Below, piece by piece: positions 1 to 9,197 of a DNA stretch of 23,323 nucleotides. The notes under the pieces are model-generated. The model was not told where the DNA came from. It ran no database searches and worked only from the letters and a program-made list of their open reading frames with translations. This stretch comes from an uncultured Clostridia bacterium. GTDB lineage: Bacteria > Bacillota > Clostridia > JAAYHZ01. Within the stretch, counting starts at the first letter, position 1; the number at the start of each line of letters is the position of its first letter. The stretch covers positions 1-23,323 of the forward strand of contig CALCRE010000129.1 in the NCBI GenBank assembly GCA_937894465.1. The letters are read 5' to 3'. A program made the translations under genes and the position numbers.

Positions 1-2
1 TA

Positions 3-119
3 CATATTAACGGAAATAGTGTCGATTTATTTAATTTGATTCTTCACAACTGCACAAAGGAAGATCGCCTTGTTATTCAGGACTGTAGATTATATAATAT
101 GCACAATCGGTTAGAATAA
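3..119 (+). CDS. C-terminal end of an unidentified upstream gene (partial)
   Basis: One frame is open from the window edge to a TAA at 117-119 and gives 38 residues ending in YNMHNRLE. The other two forward frames close within the first 40 bases. The residue mix (charged and aliphatic, two Cys) looks like real protein, but no family is recognised. The gene starts outside the window and ends 35 bases before the SNF2 helicase start, so the two could share a transcript. Its reality rests only on the open frame and its position. Confidence 0.45.
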   Translation, partial: HINGNSVDLFNLILHNCTKEDRLVIQDCRLYNMHNRLE

Positions 120-122
120 CCG
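108..122 (+). repeat. Short hairpin over the stop codon of the upstream gene
   Basis: CGGTTA (108-113) and TAACCG (117-122) form a perfect 6-bp stem with a GAA loop, and the second arm contains the TAA stop codon. There is no T-run behind it, so it is not a convincing Rho-independent terminator. It may be a weak attenuator or chance. Confidence 0.25.
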
Positions 123-154
123 GTATTATATACCAATTGTAAAGGACGAATCAT

Positions 155-2794
155 TTGTTAAACAAAGAATTAATTGCGATCATTCAACCTCAAGGAGAGT
201 ATGAACTTGATTGGCGATATGGTGATCATGAGATTGATCGGATCACCGACGATTTGCAGAGTCATGTATATAATGAGTATCATAAAGACAAGTATATTGC
301 ATTATTCAATTTTGGTGCCACAAAGAAGACTGTAACTTTTTCCGAATCGATGGAATTTCTATATGAAGTGTCATCTGCTTTTGTAAAGTGTCTTACCCGC
401 AATCCCGATCTGGAGCTTTTACGTGAAAATATTAAGGGGATACCCGAAGAGGAAGATGTCGAAGCACTTCTTGCCGTAGTGCCTTTTTTAAACGGTGAAG
501 AATACCTTGATTCTAATTGGATCACCGGGGCATGGGATAAGTTAAACAAAGCGTACATATTGGAAATTTCAAAACACAAGGGCAGTGTAAGCGAATATTT
601 TCTGTCTAAAAATCCGAATGTCCATTTTACCGGGAAGGTCTATTTCCACTTGGTTGAAAACAATAAGGGGGATTATCCTTTTGCATTTTTAGCAACCTAT
701 GCAGCCGAGCCTTCTGTTACAGGCAAAGCGAAACACTTGCCTTTAAAGAACGCTTTGATGGAATATGGTCAAAACAGCAAAAAGTTGTTGGAGCTTTTGT
801 CTACTGTATATAAAGCAACCCGGGACAGTCAGTTTGTATCCGGTTTACTCGAGTCAGGAGAGATTTTTTATCCCATAGGATTAAATGTCCAAGAAGCATA
901 TATCTTTCTTAAGGAAGTCCCTTTATATGAATCTGCGGGGATTTTGTGCAGAATACCGAATTGGTGGAGAAAGAAAAGCGGATCTGCCAAAATGTCGATT
1001 CGCGTTGGCACGAAAGAACCTTCTAAGGTTGGTATGGATGCATTGTTAAATTTCGATGTTGTTTTATCTTTAGGCGGGGAACAAATTACAGCAGAGGATC
1101 TTAAAAAATTATTGTCCGAATCCGCCGGTTTGGCTTTTATAAAAGGGAAATGGGTGGAAGCTGATCCGGACAAATTACGTGAAGTATTAAAAGCATACGA
1201 AAAAGCTCGAAAGCAAGCAAAAACCGGAGCCGTTACCATGTTTGAAGCGATGCGCATGCAGATGTCCACCGAAATGTTTGAAGTACAGACGGATGCTTGT
1301 GAAGTGGAAGTACTCCAGGGAGAATGGTTGGAATCCGTTTTATCAAGATTGAAAAAGCCTGAAACCGGCAGTATGGTTTCCTATGGAGAAAATTTTCAAG
1401 CAGTTCTTAGAGAATATCAAAAAAAGGGTGTCGCTTGGCTTTATTACATGAAACAGCTCGGGCTGGGTGCTTGTCTTGCCGATGATATGGGTCTTGGAAA
1501 AACCGTGCAGGTGATCGCCTTGTTGAACTATGTCAAGTCGATGAAGGATGAGAAGGTTCTTTTGGTTGTTCCCGCTTCATTAATCGGTAATTGGACTTTG
1601 GAGATATCTAAATTTGCGCCGAAATTGGTGTATTACATCATACATCCTCAAAGCAAAGACAGTATCAACGACACGCAAATCGATAAAAGCGGTATCTATA
1701 TTACAACCTACGGCATGTTGTCAAGATCCGACCGGATGAAAGAGATGGAATGGGATACCATTATCTTGGACGAAGCTCAGGCAATTAAAAATCCCGGTAC
1801 AAAACAAACCCGTGCCGTTAAACAATTGACCGGGCGTTACCGTATTGCAATGACCGGTACCCCTGTGGAAAACAGACTTTCCGACTTATGGTCGATTTTT
1901 GATTTTCTGAATAAAGGTCTTTTGGGGAGTCCTAAGGAGTTTTCCGGTTTTACGAAACGGTTGATCGACAAAGGTGAAGGCTATACAAAGCTCAAACAAA
2001 TCGTTTCCCCCTTCATATTAAGAAGGTTAAAAACCGATAAAAGCATCATTGCAGATCTTCCGGAAAAAATTGAAATGAAAACATATTCGACTCTTTCTAA
2101 AAAACAAGCTGCATTGTATGGCTCGTTGGTGGAAGAGCTCAAAGAAAAAGTATTGATATCGGAAGGTATTGAAAGGAAGGGGTTGGTCCTAGCCGCTCTT
2201 GTGAAATTCAAACAAATATGCAATCATCCGGATCAATATATAGGACAAGCAGCTTATATAGAAAAGGAAAGTGGAAAATTCGAAAGGTTAAGAGAAATTT
2301 GTGAAACCATTTATGAAAAAAGAGAGCGTGTCATTGTTTTTACACAGTTTAGAGAAATCACTGAACCCTTGTCTGATTTTCTGGAAACGGTTTTTCATCA
2401 TAAGGGGCTGGTACTAAACGGTGAAACGCCAGTTGCAAAAAGGAAAGAAATCGTTGCAAAATTTCAAGACAAAGAGTATGCACCTTTCATGGTGCTATCG
2501 ATAAAAGCAGGGGGTGTAGGGTTAAATCTTACAGCGGCGAACCATGTGATCCATTTTGACCGGTGGTGGAATCCTGCCGTTGAAAACCAAGCCACCGACC
2601 GGGCATTCAGGATTGGACAAAAGAAAAACGTGTTGGTACACAAATTCATCACCAAAGGTACCGTTGAAGAAAAGATCGATCGCATGATTGAGGAGAAAGT
2701 CAGGTTGACCAACGAGATTATGCCGGACATCAACGAAAGTTGGATCACCGAAATGGATAATACCCAATTAATGAATTTGTTCAGGTTGGAATAA
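155..2794 (+). CDS. SNF2-family DEAD-like ATPase/helicase (YwqA-like)
   Basis: An 879-residue Swi2/Snf2 superfamily 2 ATPase, expected to translocate on or remodel double-stranded DNA in the cytoplasm. The N-terminal ~400 residues are the divergent region typical of bacterial members. The RecA-like core follows: Walker A DDMGLGKT (443-450), the DEAQ Walker B box (539-542), motif III-like AMTGTPVENR, and the second lobe ending in FDRWWNPAVENQATDRAFRIGQ (about 801-822), the Snf2 signature of motifs V and VI. The start is a TTG at 155 preceded by AAAGGAC (141-147) at normal spacing. The stop touches the region that starts the SWIM gene. In Bacillus the equivalent pair is YwqA/YwqB; some other bacteria fuse both parts in one chain. 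The family is clear; the cellular role (repair, recombination or transcription recycling) is not established by the sequence. Confidence 0.93.
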   Translation: MLNKELIAIIQPQGEYELDWRYGDHEIDRITDDLQSHVYNEYHKDKYIALFNFGATKKTVTFSESMEFLYEVSSAFVKCLTRNPDLELLRENIKGIPEEEDVEALLAVVPFLNGEEYLDSNWITGAWDKLNKAYILEISKHKGSVSEYFLSKNPNVHFTGKVYFHLVENNKGDYPFAFLATYAAEPSVTGKAKHLPLKNALMEYGQNSKKLLELLSTVYKATRDSQFVSGLLESGEIFYPIGLNVQEAYIFLKEVPLYESAGILCRIPNWWRKKSGSAKMSIRVGTKEPSKVGMDALLNFDVVLSLGGEQITAEDLKKLLSESAGLAFIKGKWVEADPDKLREVLKAYEKARKQAKTGAVTMFEAMRMQMSTEMFEVQTDACEVEVLQGEWLESVLSRLKKPETGSMVSYGENFQAVLREYQKKGVAWLYYMKQLGLGACLADDMGLGKTVQVIALLNYVKSMKDEKVLLVVPASLIGNWTLEISKFAPKLVYYIIHPQSKDSINDTQIDKSGIYITTYGMLSRSDRMKEMEWDTIILDEAQAIKNPGTKQTRAVKQLTGRYRIAMTGTPVENRLSDLWSIFDFLNKGLLGSPKEFSGFTKRLIDKGEGYTKLKQIVSPFILRRLKTDKSIIADLPEKIEMKTYSTLSKKQAALYGSLVEELKEKVLISEGIERKGLVLAALVKFKQICNHPDQYIGQAAYIEKESGKFERLREICETIYEKRERVIVFTQFREITEPLSDFLETVFHHKGLVLNGETPVAKRKEIVAKFQDKEYAPFMVLSIKAGGVGLNLTAANHVIHFDRWWNPAVENQATDRAFRIGQKKNVLVHKFITKGTVEEKIDRMIEEKVRLTNEIMPDINESWITEMDNTQLMNLFRLE

Positions 2795-2827
2795 TTGATC
2801 TATAATGAAATGAAAGAAGGTGTAAGG

Positions 2828-3598
2828 ATGTCTTCGAAAGAATATGAGTATGTATCAATTGCTGAGAAAAAGGCCAAGGCACAAAAATCTACAAGCAAGC
2901 TTAAGAAAAAGAAGATCGAGCTTCAACCGGTCATCATTGAGGGCAGAAAACTTGCTCGTACATGGTGGGGAATTGCTTGGAATGACAATATGGAAAGTTA
3001 TTCGGATTACGAAAACCGAATAGGCAGAGGACGCTCATACGTGAGAAATGGAGCGGTTCTTGATCTTAAAATTGAAAAAGGTGTTGTGAATGCCTTGGTG
3101 CAAGGTAGTAGAACAAAACCATATGAGGTAACAATAGAAATCGATCCTCTTGGTGATAAGGTATGGAGTAAGATTAAAAAGGAATGTGAAGGCAAGATCG
3201 ATTCGCTACAGGATCTGCTTGAAGGAAAATTTCCCGAAGCATTATCCGATTTGTTTACCGCGAAAGGAAAGGGTTTGTTTCCGGCACCGAAGGAAATTAG
3301 TATGGATTGCAGCTGCCCGGATTGGGCTGTGATGTGCAAACATGTGGCTTCGGTCTTTTATGGGATTGGTGCAAGACTTGACCAAGAACCGGAATTGTTT
3401 TTTACATTAAGAAATGTCAACATGGAAGAGTTGATTCAGGAAGCAATCCAAAATAAGGTCGAGGACATGATGGGCAAAGCCGAGGTAAAAAGCAAACGGG
3501 TGTTGACCGGGTCAGATATCGGTGATATGTTCGGACTTGAGCTTGAAAGTACGGATAACAAGCCGGCTTCAGAGGTTAAGAAGACAAAAACAGACTAG
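2828..3598 (+). CDS. SWIM zinc-finger protein (YwqB-like), SNF2 partner
   Basis: A 256-residue protein with a SWIM zinc finger of form CxCx6CxH: C161, C163, C170 and H172 (CSCPDWAVMCKH). SWIM fingers bind DNA or protein and recur beside or fused to SNF2 ATPases. The N-terminus is Lys-rich and likely basic enough to touch DNA. The frame is open back to a TTG at 2795, but ATG 2828 is preferred because AGAAGG (2815-2820) lies 7 bases before it and the TTG has no ribosome site. It begins 33 bases after the helicase stop, so the two are almost certainly co-transcribed. The inference is that it acts as the substrate-binding subunit of the helicase. Confidence 0.88.
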   Translation: MSSKEYEYVSIAEKKAKAQKSTSKLKKKKIELQPVIIEGRKLARTWWGIAWNDNMESYSDYENRIGRGRSYVRNGAVLDLKIEKGVVNALVQGSRTKPYEVTIEIDPLGDKVWSKIKKECEGKIDSLQDLLEGKFPEALSDLFTAKGKGLFPAPKEISMDCSCPDWAVMCKHVASVFYGIGARLDQEPELFFTLRNVNMEELIQEAIQNKVEDMMGKAEVKSKRVLTGSDIGDMFGLELESTDNKPASEVKKTKTD

Positions 3599-3620
3599 CT
3601 ATTAAAGCAAAAGGTAGATC

Positions 3621-3649
3621 TTGTATATTAAGCTTAACGATCATATAAT
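3621..3649 (+). promoter_or_regulatory. Sigma-A promoter for the kinase/deacylase/TIM-barrel operon
   Basis: TTGTAT (3621-3626), a 17-base spacer and a perfect TATAAT (3644-3649) lie 33 bases before the ATG at 3682. Spacing and -10 match the vegetative consensus. No operator-like dyad is evident. Confidence 0.7.
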
Positions 3650-3681
3650 GTAAATGAAGTATATATATTAGAGGTTGATCC

Positions 3682-4419
3682 ATGAATCTCGAAAAAATCG
3701 GTGAAGGAAAGACAGCAACCATAGTTCGTTCCGGTGAAACAGCAATCAAGTTGTTTATAAATACGCCTTCCTTTGTAGCAGAACATGAAGCAAGCTGTCA
3801 GCAATTTGCCTATGATGCAGGATTACCTGTTCCTGCTGTTTTGGATGTTCGCATGCTTGATCATGGCAACATGGCACTTCATATGCAATATATTGACGGC
3901 AAACCCCTGATAGTTCCCGGGATGGATAAAGACGAACGCAGGTATGCCATACACACATTAGTTAAGCTTCAATGCATGGTACACCGTGTTAATGGGCAAG
4001 GCTTACCAAACCAAACTGACCTGCTTGCTCAAAAAATCCGACGTGTGACATTCTTGGATGTGGCAATGAAAGCGAATCTGCTGGACCGGTTAATGAGAGC
4101 GGATACCGGCTCTCAAAACTTGTGCCACGGCGATTTTCACCCGCAAAACATTCTCTTTGACGGGAAAAAGCATTGGATCATCGATTGGGTGGATGCAACA
4201 GCGGGAAATCCCCTTGTGGATGCTTGCCGTACTTATTTGATTTTCAAACAATATATGCTGCGCTCATCAGGGATTTATCTACAAATGTTTTGTAAAGAAT
4301 CCGGTGCCAATAAAGAGGATGTGCTTGCTTGGTTGCCGATGATTGCCGCAGCAAGATTAAATGAAAACTTAAATAATAAAGAAAGAGCGAAGTTAATTGA
4401 ATTCATTATTAGTAGGTGA
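3682..4419 (+). CDS. APH-family small-molecule phosphotransferase
   Basis: A 245-residue cytosolic kinase of the aminoglycoside phosphotransferase/choline kinase fold. It has the catalytic loop HGDFHPQN (H149-N156, with catalytic D151) and the metal-binding IIDW (D168), followed by the family's typical NPLVDACR. The N-lobe is short, with IKLF holding the likely ATP-contacting Lys. The substrate cannot be read from sequence: this family includes antibiotic kinases, sugar or choline kinases and many uncharacterised members, and nothing here argues specifically for drug resistance. GAGGT (3671-3675) sits 6 bases before ATG. The stop TGA overlaps the ribosome site of the next gene, indicating translational coupling with the YbaK-like deacylase. 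Confidence 0.85.
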   Translation: MNLEKIGEGKTATIVRSGETAIKLFINTPSFVAEHEASCQQFAYDAGLPVPAVLDVRMLDHGNMALHMQYIDGKPLIVPGMDKDERRYAIHTLVKLQCMVHRVNGQGLPNQTDLLAQKIRRVTFLDVAMKANLLDRLMRADTGSQNLCHGDFHPQNILFDGKKHWIIDWVDATAGNPLVDACRTYLIFKQYMLRSSGIYLQMFCKESGANKEDVLAWLPMIAAARLNENLNNKERAKLIEFIISR

Positions 4420-4425
4420 GGGAAA

Positions 4426-4902
4426 GTGATTGATAAAACAAATGTTATGAGAATATTGGACAAAGCCGGGGCGGAGTATAAAAGCTACAGCTATGAAAGA
4501 TCAGCGGATATGAATGGGATTGATGTGGCTAACGCTATACAAGCCAACCCGGATCAAGTGTTTAAAACACTGGTTACGGTGAGTAAATCCAAACAATACT
4601 ATGTCTTTCTTGTTCCGGTTGTCAAGGAACTGGATCTAAAAAAAGCAAGCGCATGCGTTCATGAAAAATCAATTGAGATGCTCAAATCAAAAGATTTGCT
4701 ACCGGTTACCGGATACGTGCATGGTGGATGTTCGCCCATCGGTATGAAGAAAAGTTTTTGTACCACCATCGACAGTTCAGCAAATCATTTTAAGACCATC
4801 TTATTTAGTGCCGGAAAGATCGGTCATCAAGTTGAGGTGGATCTAGAAGACTTGAAAAAGGTGATCAGTTTCAATTTGGCTGAAGTTATAAAATCTACTT
4901 AA
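4426..4902 (+). CDS. ybaK: Cys-tRNA(Pro)/amino-acyl-tRNA deacylase, YbaK/EbsC family
   Basis: A 158-residue YbaK/EbsC-type trans-editing enzyme, which hydrolyses mischarged Cys-tRNA(Pro) in the cytosol. Supporting features are VFKTL with the family's conserved lysine (K47), YYVFLVPV, LDLKKAS, and the near-invariant GG-SPIGMKK block (about 121-130). The length matches the family. The start is a GTG at 4426; the ribosome site GAGGG (4418-4422) overlaps the preceding stop, so translation is probably coupled. An in-frame ATG at 4447 is possible but would delete conserved N-terminal sequence. The family assignment is firm; the exact tRNA preference is inferred. Confidence 0.88.
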   Translation: MIDKTNVMRILDKAGAEYKSYSYERSADMNGIDVANAIQANPDQVFKTLVTVSKSKQYYVFLVPVVKELDLKKASACVHEKSIEMLKSKDLLPVTGYVHGGCSPIGMKKSFCTTIDSSANHFKTILFSAGKIGHQVEVDLEDLKKVISFNLAEVIKST

Positions 4903-4935
4903 GAGTTTTTATATATTAATAGGGAGAAATAAATT

Positions 4936-6291
4936 ATGGATACTCGCACTCACATGAAGGTAGTAAATGTAGTTGAGGCTTCTGAGCACATCACGGTTGT
5001 GACAACCGGTGCAAGGTTTGTTTTTCACAAATCCAATCCTCAAGGGCGGATTGAATGCAGGCAATTATTAAATCAAGATCGGGCTGTGGGAGAGATTTTC
5101 ATCAACATTCCTTTTGACAGGCTTTGTCTGGAAAGTATGGATGAGGATCATTGTATTTTACATACCATACCCTATGATGGTAGTTGCCAGTTTCTTAAAA
5201 TTGAGATTCACAGGGATTCCATGATGGAATTTACCTCAACCGGAGGATATCGATTGATCTACAAGACGGAATTTGATCCGGCGTATCATGTGGTAAAGTC
5301 GGGGAATGTCTTGTCGGTTGATGATATCGGAGGCTTTGCCATTTACCCGTATAGGGGACTTGAAGAGCTTGAGATCATCAGTGACAATCGGCATCAAAGA
5401 TCGTATGAATACAAGATCGGACATTGGAGCCGATTCATGGTTTCTGTTTTCCCACCAAGACCTTATCAATTACAGCAATCTTTTGATGAACGGCTTTATT
5501 TAAAATTCAGTGTAACTTATGAAAACAATCTTGCTGCAAACCCGTATCCAAGTGATGACGAGATTGAGAAAGCAAGTCGGTATACGAATGTTTTATGGTT
5601 GTTTGAAACCATGTGGAAGGGAAAATATGCACGATGTGATAAAACATTGATTGACGAAGCTGATGTATACGCCGATGCATCCTACGCCAATTATAACTAC
5701 ATACCATCAGATGAATCTGAACTTGAAAGAACCGTCAAGAAAGCACATTCTTTAAATATGCGTGTGATTCCATATGTCAGTCCGTTCTTTTCAATGGCCA
5801 AAGGAAATGAATATATCAGTAAGGTGAAAGACTTATTGGATCGATATCAATTTGACGGGGTGTATTTGGACGGCGTCAGTATGGATCTGTCGGAAGGTTA
5901 CGATATAATACGGAATTTGCGGCAAATTGTGAAAGATGGAATCATCTTTTGGCATTGCACGTCGGATCCTTTGGGTAAAAATATATTTTGTCCGTTTATA
6001 GATGCTTATGTGGACTATACATTAAGAGCCGAGCACATTCACCATTTTGACAATCGGTATATGAGATATGTTATCTCCGGTATCAATACCTCAAATGCGA
6101 TTGGATATACATACTACCGGGGATTTCCGAACCAAAGCTTTGAGTCATTGATCGATCGGACGCTCCAAAACGGAGCAAGACTCTACTTAGATGGAGATCA
6201 AAAGACATCACCTTATGCAAGTGCCATAATGAACAGGTATTTTCCGATGTTAAACGAATTGGGACAGAAAATGGTTGATCCCGGTATATGA
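4936..6291 (+). CDS. Cytosolic TIM-barrel protein resembling a glycoside hydrolase
   Basis: A 451-residue protein without signal peptide or membrane segments. The first ~190 residues look like a beta-sandwich. From about residue 215 the pattern is that of a (beta/alpha)8 barrel: NVLWLFETMW, then ADASYANYNYIP, MRVIPYVSPFF, FDGVYLDGVSMD (306-317), IIFWHCTS and IDAYVDYTLRAEH. D312 in VYLDG is placed like the beta-strand-4 acid of GH-D/GH13-like and 'GHL' families. This makes a retaining glycosidase or related carbohydrate enzyme likely, but I cannot name a CAZy family. AGGGAG (4921-4926) precedes the ATG by 9 bases. It is the third gene of the operon started at 3621. In-frame coding-like sequence continues past the stop (see 6292-6492), so this reading frame may have been shortened by a nonsense mutation. 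Confidence 0.6.
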   Translation: MDTRTHMKVVNVVEASEHITVVTTGARFVFHKSNPQGRIECRQLLNQDRAVGEIFINIPFDRLCLESMDEDHCILHTIPYDGSCQFLKIEIHRDSMMEFTSTGGYRLIYKTEFDPAYHVVKSGNVLSVDDIGGFAIYPYRGLEELEIISDNRHQRSYEYKIGHWSRFMVSVFPPRPYQLQQSFDERLYLKFSVTYENNLAANPYPSDDEIEKASRYTNVLWLFETMWKGKYARCDKTLIDEADVYADASYANYNYIPSDESELERTVKKAHSLNMRVIPYVSPFFSMAKGNEYISKVKDLLDRYQFDGVYLDGVSMDLSEGYDIIRNLRQIVKDGIIFWHCTSDPLGKNIFCPFIDAYVDYTLRAEHIHHFDNRYMRYVISGINTSNAIGYTYYRGFPNQSFESLIDRTLQNGARLYLDGDQKTSPYASAIMNRYFPMLNELGQKMVDPGI

Positions 6292-6492
6292 TATAGTTCA
6301 TACACTCGAAATTTATATAATGGTTATTCGATGAGAATGAAACATTAGTTGGAACCGTCATATTTAACAGGCGATACTGTTCATATTGGCAATTTCGGAA
6401 AGGTAAAGAATAACCGAAAAGAGGATGATGCTACGGTGGAGCTGGTAATGCAACCTGTAGTTGAGTCGGACTCTACACAATGGTTATTGTAA
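6292..6492 (+). pseudogene. Decayed coding remnant behind the TIM-barrel gene
   Basis: No intact gene fits here, yet two frames carry protein-like sequence. One reads LFDENETLVGTVIF at about 6324-6365. The other runs from about 6370 to a TAA at 6490 and includes TGDTVHIGNFGKVKNN and VELVMQPVVES. The second frame is the same frame as the upstream gene beyond its TGA (6289-6291), interrupted by that stop and a TAG at 6346. The simplest reading is the lost C-terminal beta-domain of the upstream enzyme, or the end of another gene, broken by point and frameshift changes. This is inferred from residue patterns only. Confidence 0.35.
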
Positions 6493-6514
6493 TCTGCTGG
6501 AAGTTCCATATAAT
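6487..6514 (+). promoter_or_regulatory. Putative promoter for the XRE regulator gene
   Basis: TTGTAA (6487-6492), a 16-base spacer and TATAAT (6509-6514) lie 37 bases before the ATG at 6552. A second TATAAT at 6527-6532 has no good -35. The region is AT-rich, so chance matches are possible. Confidence 0.5.
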
Positions 6515-6551
6515 AGAAATGGTTGATATAATATAGAAAGAAGGGTCTATC

Positions 6552-7612
6552 ATGAACTTGGGCGAAAAAATCAAACAACTTCGTAAAAAAAACAATGTAA
6601 CCCAAGAAAAGCTCGCAAGCTATTTAAATATATCCTACCAAGCGATATCTAAGTGGGAAAACGGTAGTTCTTTACCGGATATATCTTATGTTGTCCCCTT
6701 AGCGAACTTTTTTGGCGTTTCAACCGACGAACTTTTTAACATGAATGCTCAAACTCAAAATGAAGAGATGAGAGAGATCATGAAAAAAGGTAACGATCTT
6801 CGCAATAACGGTTTGGTAGTGGAAGAATTGATACATTGGCAATCAGCAGTTTCAAAGTATCCGAGAAACCATCAATTCATTTTAAGATTGGCAAACTCTT
6901 TGTTAGGTACAAGATTTTCAAAAGCATTTGAAGGGGATATACATATAGAAGAAAATTTAAGAAAAGCAATATCCCTTTGTAACCAAATACATGAAGATTG
7001 CACGGATGATCATATTCGATCTTGTGCGAATCAAACAATTGTCATGGCTTATAGTTATTTAGGTAAAGAGGAAAAAGCGGTCGAATTTGCAGGGAAAGCA
7101 ATATGGCTTGTTCGAGTGATGTATTGCTTGAGTTTGCCTATACCGGAGATAAACGTATAAAACAAAGGCATCAAAATAATCTGCAGATTATGGATATGCT
7201 TGCATCTAATATCATTGCTACTAGCTACGACACTCAAGAGCAGATGATTATTGCCTATAAAACCGCTATACAGTTATGGAGAACACTGATTATCGATGAA
7301 AACTACCTGTTTTATCATTGTAGGTTATCGAGGTTCCATATGGAATTAGCAAAGCTTTATGCTCAGAAGAAAGAAAAGGATTTGGTCATGGAGCATTTGA
7401 TATTAGCAAAAAAACATGCTTGTTTATATGACTCTATACCGGAAGGAGAGCAACATTATACAAGCATTTTTGTAGATAAAGCGATACATAGCAATGAGAA
7501 TATTTCTAAGAATTACAGCAGCTTGAAAATTGATATTGTAAAAGAGAGTTTGGTAAGTGAAGTATTTAATTTTTTGTGTGATGATGAACAATTCAATGTT
7601 TTAAAAAATTAA
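6552..7612 (+). pseudogene. XRE-family helix-turn-helix regulator, frameshifted
   Basis: The 5' reading frame (6552-7160) starts with a classical XRE/Cro helix-turn-helix at residues ~5-58 (IKQLRKKNNVTQEKLASYL, AISKWENG, LANFFGVSTDELF), followed by a helical, TPR-like region. It collapses after FAGKA near 7105 into out-of-family residues and stops at 7160. The +1-shifted frame resumes at about 7103 with MACSSDVLLEF and runs to 7612 as a coherent helical domain. Related Firmicutes regulators are one chain of about 350 residues in which 'AGKAP-M-CS' style sequence is continuous. The full span is 1061 bases, one short of a multiple of three, so a single-base loss near 7085-7110 explains both halves. 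The start ATG has AAAGAAGGG before it. It may be a true pseudogene or a sequencing error. The DNA-binding part alone could still be made. Confidence 0.8.
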
Positions 7613-7636
7613 ATATAGTATGGGAAGGAAGTTGAC

Positions 7637-9139
7637 ATGCGTAAAATTATATTATTGATCCTTTTGGTTTCTTTGCTTTGCTCTTGTGTACCTGCTACAG
7701 ATGAAAGCAAGATAGAAGATACAGTGGAAAGTTATATAGAGAACCCATACCAAGATCTTCCACTAGATTCCTTGGAGGTGTATATTACTTATTCCGGTGC
7801 TCCCGGATATATGACACAGGATATTGAGTATTGTGTGGATGAATTACGATCTATTTGTATGGAAGAAATGAACACGGAGGTAAATATACATGCTTTACCA
7901 CCATATGATACAAAAATGATAAAAGGATATCAAACACAGATGAAATCAATTATGGATTCCGGTCAACCTGTAGACATCTATATCGCAATGGAGGGATTGA
8001 ATGCTCAGAATACGGGGAGAACCCTAAAAGAATTGATCGATGTCGGATTAGCGGCAGATATCACAAATTTGATCCCGGCATATTATCCGGAAGCCTTGGA
8101 GAAAATTGAAAAATACAGCGATAATGTAACAGTAAATGGTATTGTGTATGGAATCCCTATTACAAAAAGAGAATTGACTGCTTACGGAATGTGGATACCA
8201 CGGCAATTAAGTGACCGAATAGAAGACATTTCAAACTTTGATGATGTTATTAACATGTTTGATATAGCAATGGCTGATGAGTATACAGTCGCTATAGATC
8301 CAACCCGATTAAGTGGATTGTGGGCTGCTGACCATGGGTTTTATCTGCTTGATACATACTTGATTGACGAAATCAATAATCAAGTTATACCAATTGAGAA
8401 TACTGATTTACCATATGATATTCATGATGTCTGCAGCAAATTATACGCTTACCCCAACCTGATAAAAATGGAATCCGGATCCCAAGATTACGTTGAAGCT
8501 GATTGCCAAATCGTTTATTATACAGAGCTAGGAACCTATAATTATTCATTTTCATCGCAATACATTAATGATAGTAAAAAAAGCGTACTACGTCTTGTCA
8601 ATATCGATGATGCTTTCTATGAAATCGAAGAATATCAAGGAGCGTTGGTCGTCCATTCGGGCAGTCAAAGGAAAGATCGTGCCATAATGTTTTTGGATTT
8701 TGTACATGGAAATGAAAAGGCATCAAAAGTTTTAATATATGGAATAGAAGGACAAACCTATACAACTGATGAAGAAGGACGAATTGTAACGACTAAAGTG
8801 GGATTATGGGGGGACTACATTGCGAATATGGAATATGACGACAAACCTTATTATTTTGAAGTGGATGATTCCTTGTACAGAGAAGTTTTGTCAGATAATC
8901 GTATTGGACGATATCGTTCCATTGATTTTAATGCATTTATAGAGGTATTCGATACTTTCACTCAAGAACAAATGTTAACATTTGCATCCCGCAGCTTCAT
9001 AAACAATAAAGATAATTGGGAAAAACTTTATACTGAATACGATGCAAAAGATATTGTTGCGGAGTTGAAGGAAATTAACAACGGGAAACCTGAAGATGTG
9101 CTAACTGATTATTTTAGTAGAGAAGGTAAAAAAGAATAA
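7637..9139 (+). CDS. Extracellular solute-binding lipoprotein (orphan ABC-type)
   Basis: A 500-residue surface lipoprotein. The N-terminus is a lipoprotein signal (MRKIILLILLVSLLCSC) with the lipidated Cys at residue 17. The mature part matches the large LplA/LipO-like carbohydrate-binding proteins of ABC importers: an early VYITYSGAP strand, a mid-region VNGIVYGIPITKRE typical of the hinge-proximal strand of this family, and a late region with repeated aromatic residues. GGAAGGAAG (7623-7631) precedes the ATG by about 5 bases. It begins 24 bases after the broken XRE regulator. No permease or ATPase is in the window, so it either serves a transporter elsewhere or senses a ligand. The family is likely; the ligand is unknown. 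Confidence 0.75.
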   Translation: MRKIILLILLVSLLCSCVPATDESKIEDTVESYIENPYQDLPLDSLEVYITYSGAPGYMTQDIEYCVDELRSICMEEMNTEVNIHALPPYDTKMIKGYQTQMKSIMDSGQPVDIYIAMEGLNAQNTGRTLKELIDVGLAADITNLIPAYYPEALEKIEKYSDNVTVNGIVYGIPITKRELTAYGMWIPRQLSDRIEDISNFDDVINMFDIAMADEYTVAIDPTRLSGLWAADHGFYLLDTYLIDEINNQVIPIENTDLPYDIHDVCSKLYAYPNLIKMESGSQDYVEADCQIVYYTELGTYNYSFSSQYINDSKKSVLRLVNIDDAFYEIEEYQGALVVHSGSQRKDRAIMFLDFVHGNEKASKVLIYGIEGQTYTTDEEGRIVTTKVGLWGDYIANMEYDDKPYYFEVDDSLYREVLSDNRIGRYRSIDFNAFIEVFDTFTQEQMLTFASRSFINNKDNWEKLYTEYDAKDIVAELKEINNGKPEDVLTDYFSREGKKE

Positions 9140-9197
9140 ATTCCATGATGGGAACAATTTGATACTTTTTCTAATGTCAATCTCTTGAATTTAGTAC

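Noticed and set aside
40..60. TTCTTCACAAC near the window start, resembling the operator element
   Set aside because: A single copy inside the coding tail of the upstream gene, without a tandem partner.
868..1269. 133-codon reverse-strand ORF inside the SNF2 gene
   Set aside because: Antisense shadow; the forward frame is a conserved helicase.
3682..4419. Antibiotic-resistance aminoglycoside kinase
   Set aside because: The APH catalytic loop is shared by many housekeeping kinases. Nothing in the sequence or its neighbours (tRNA deacylase, glycosidase-like protein) points to drug resistance.
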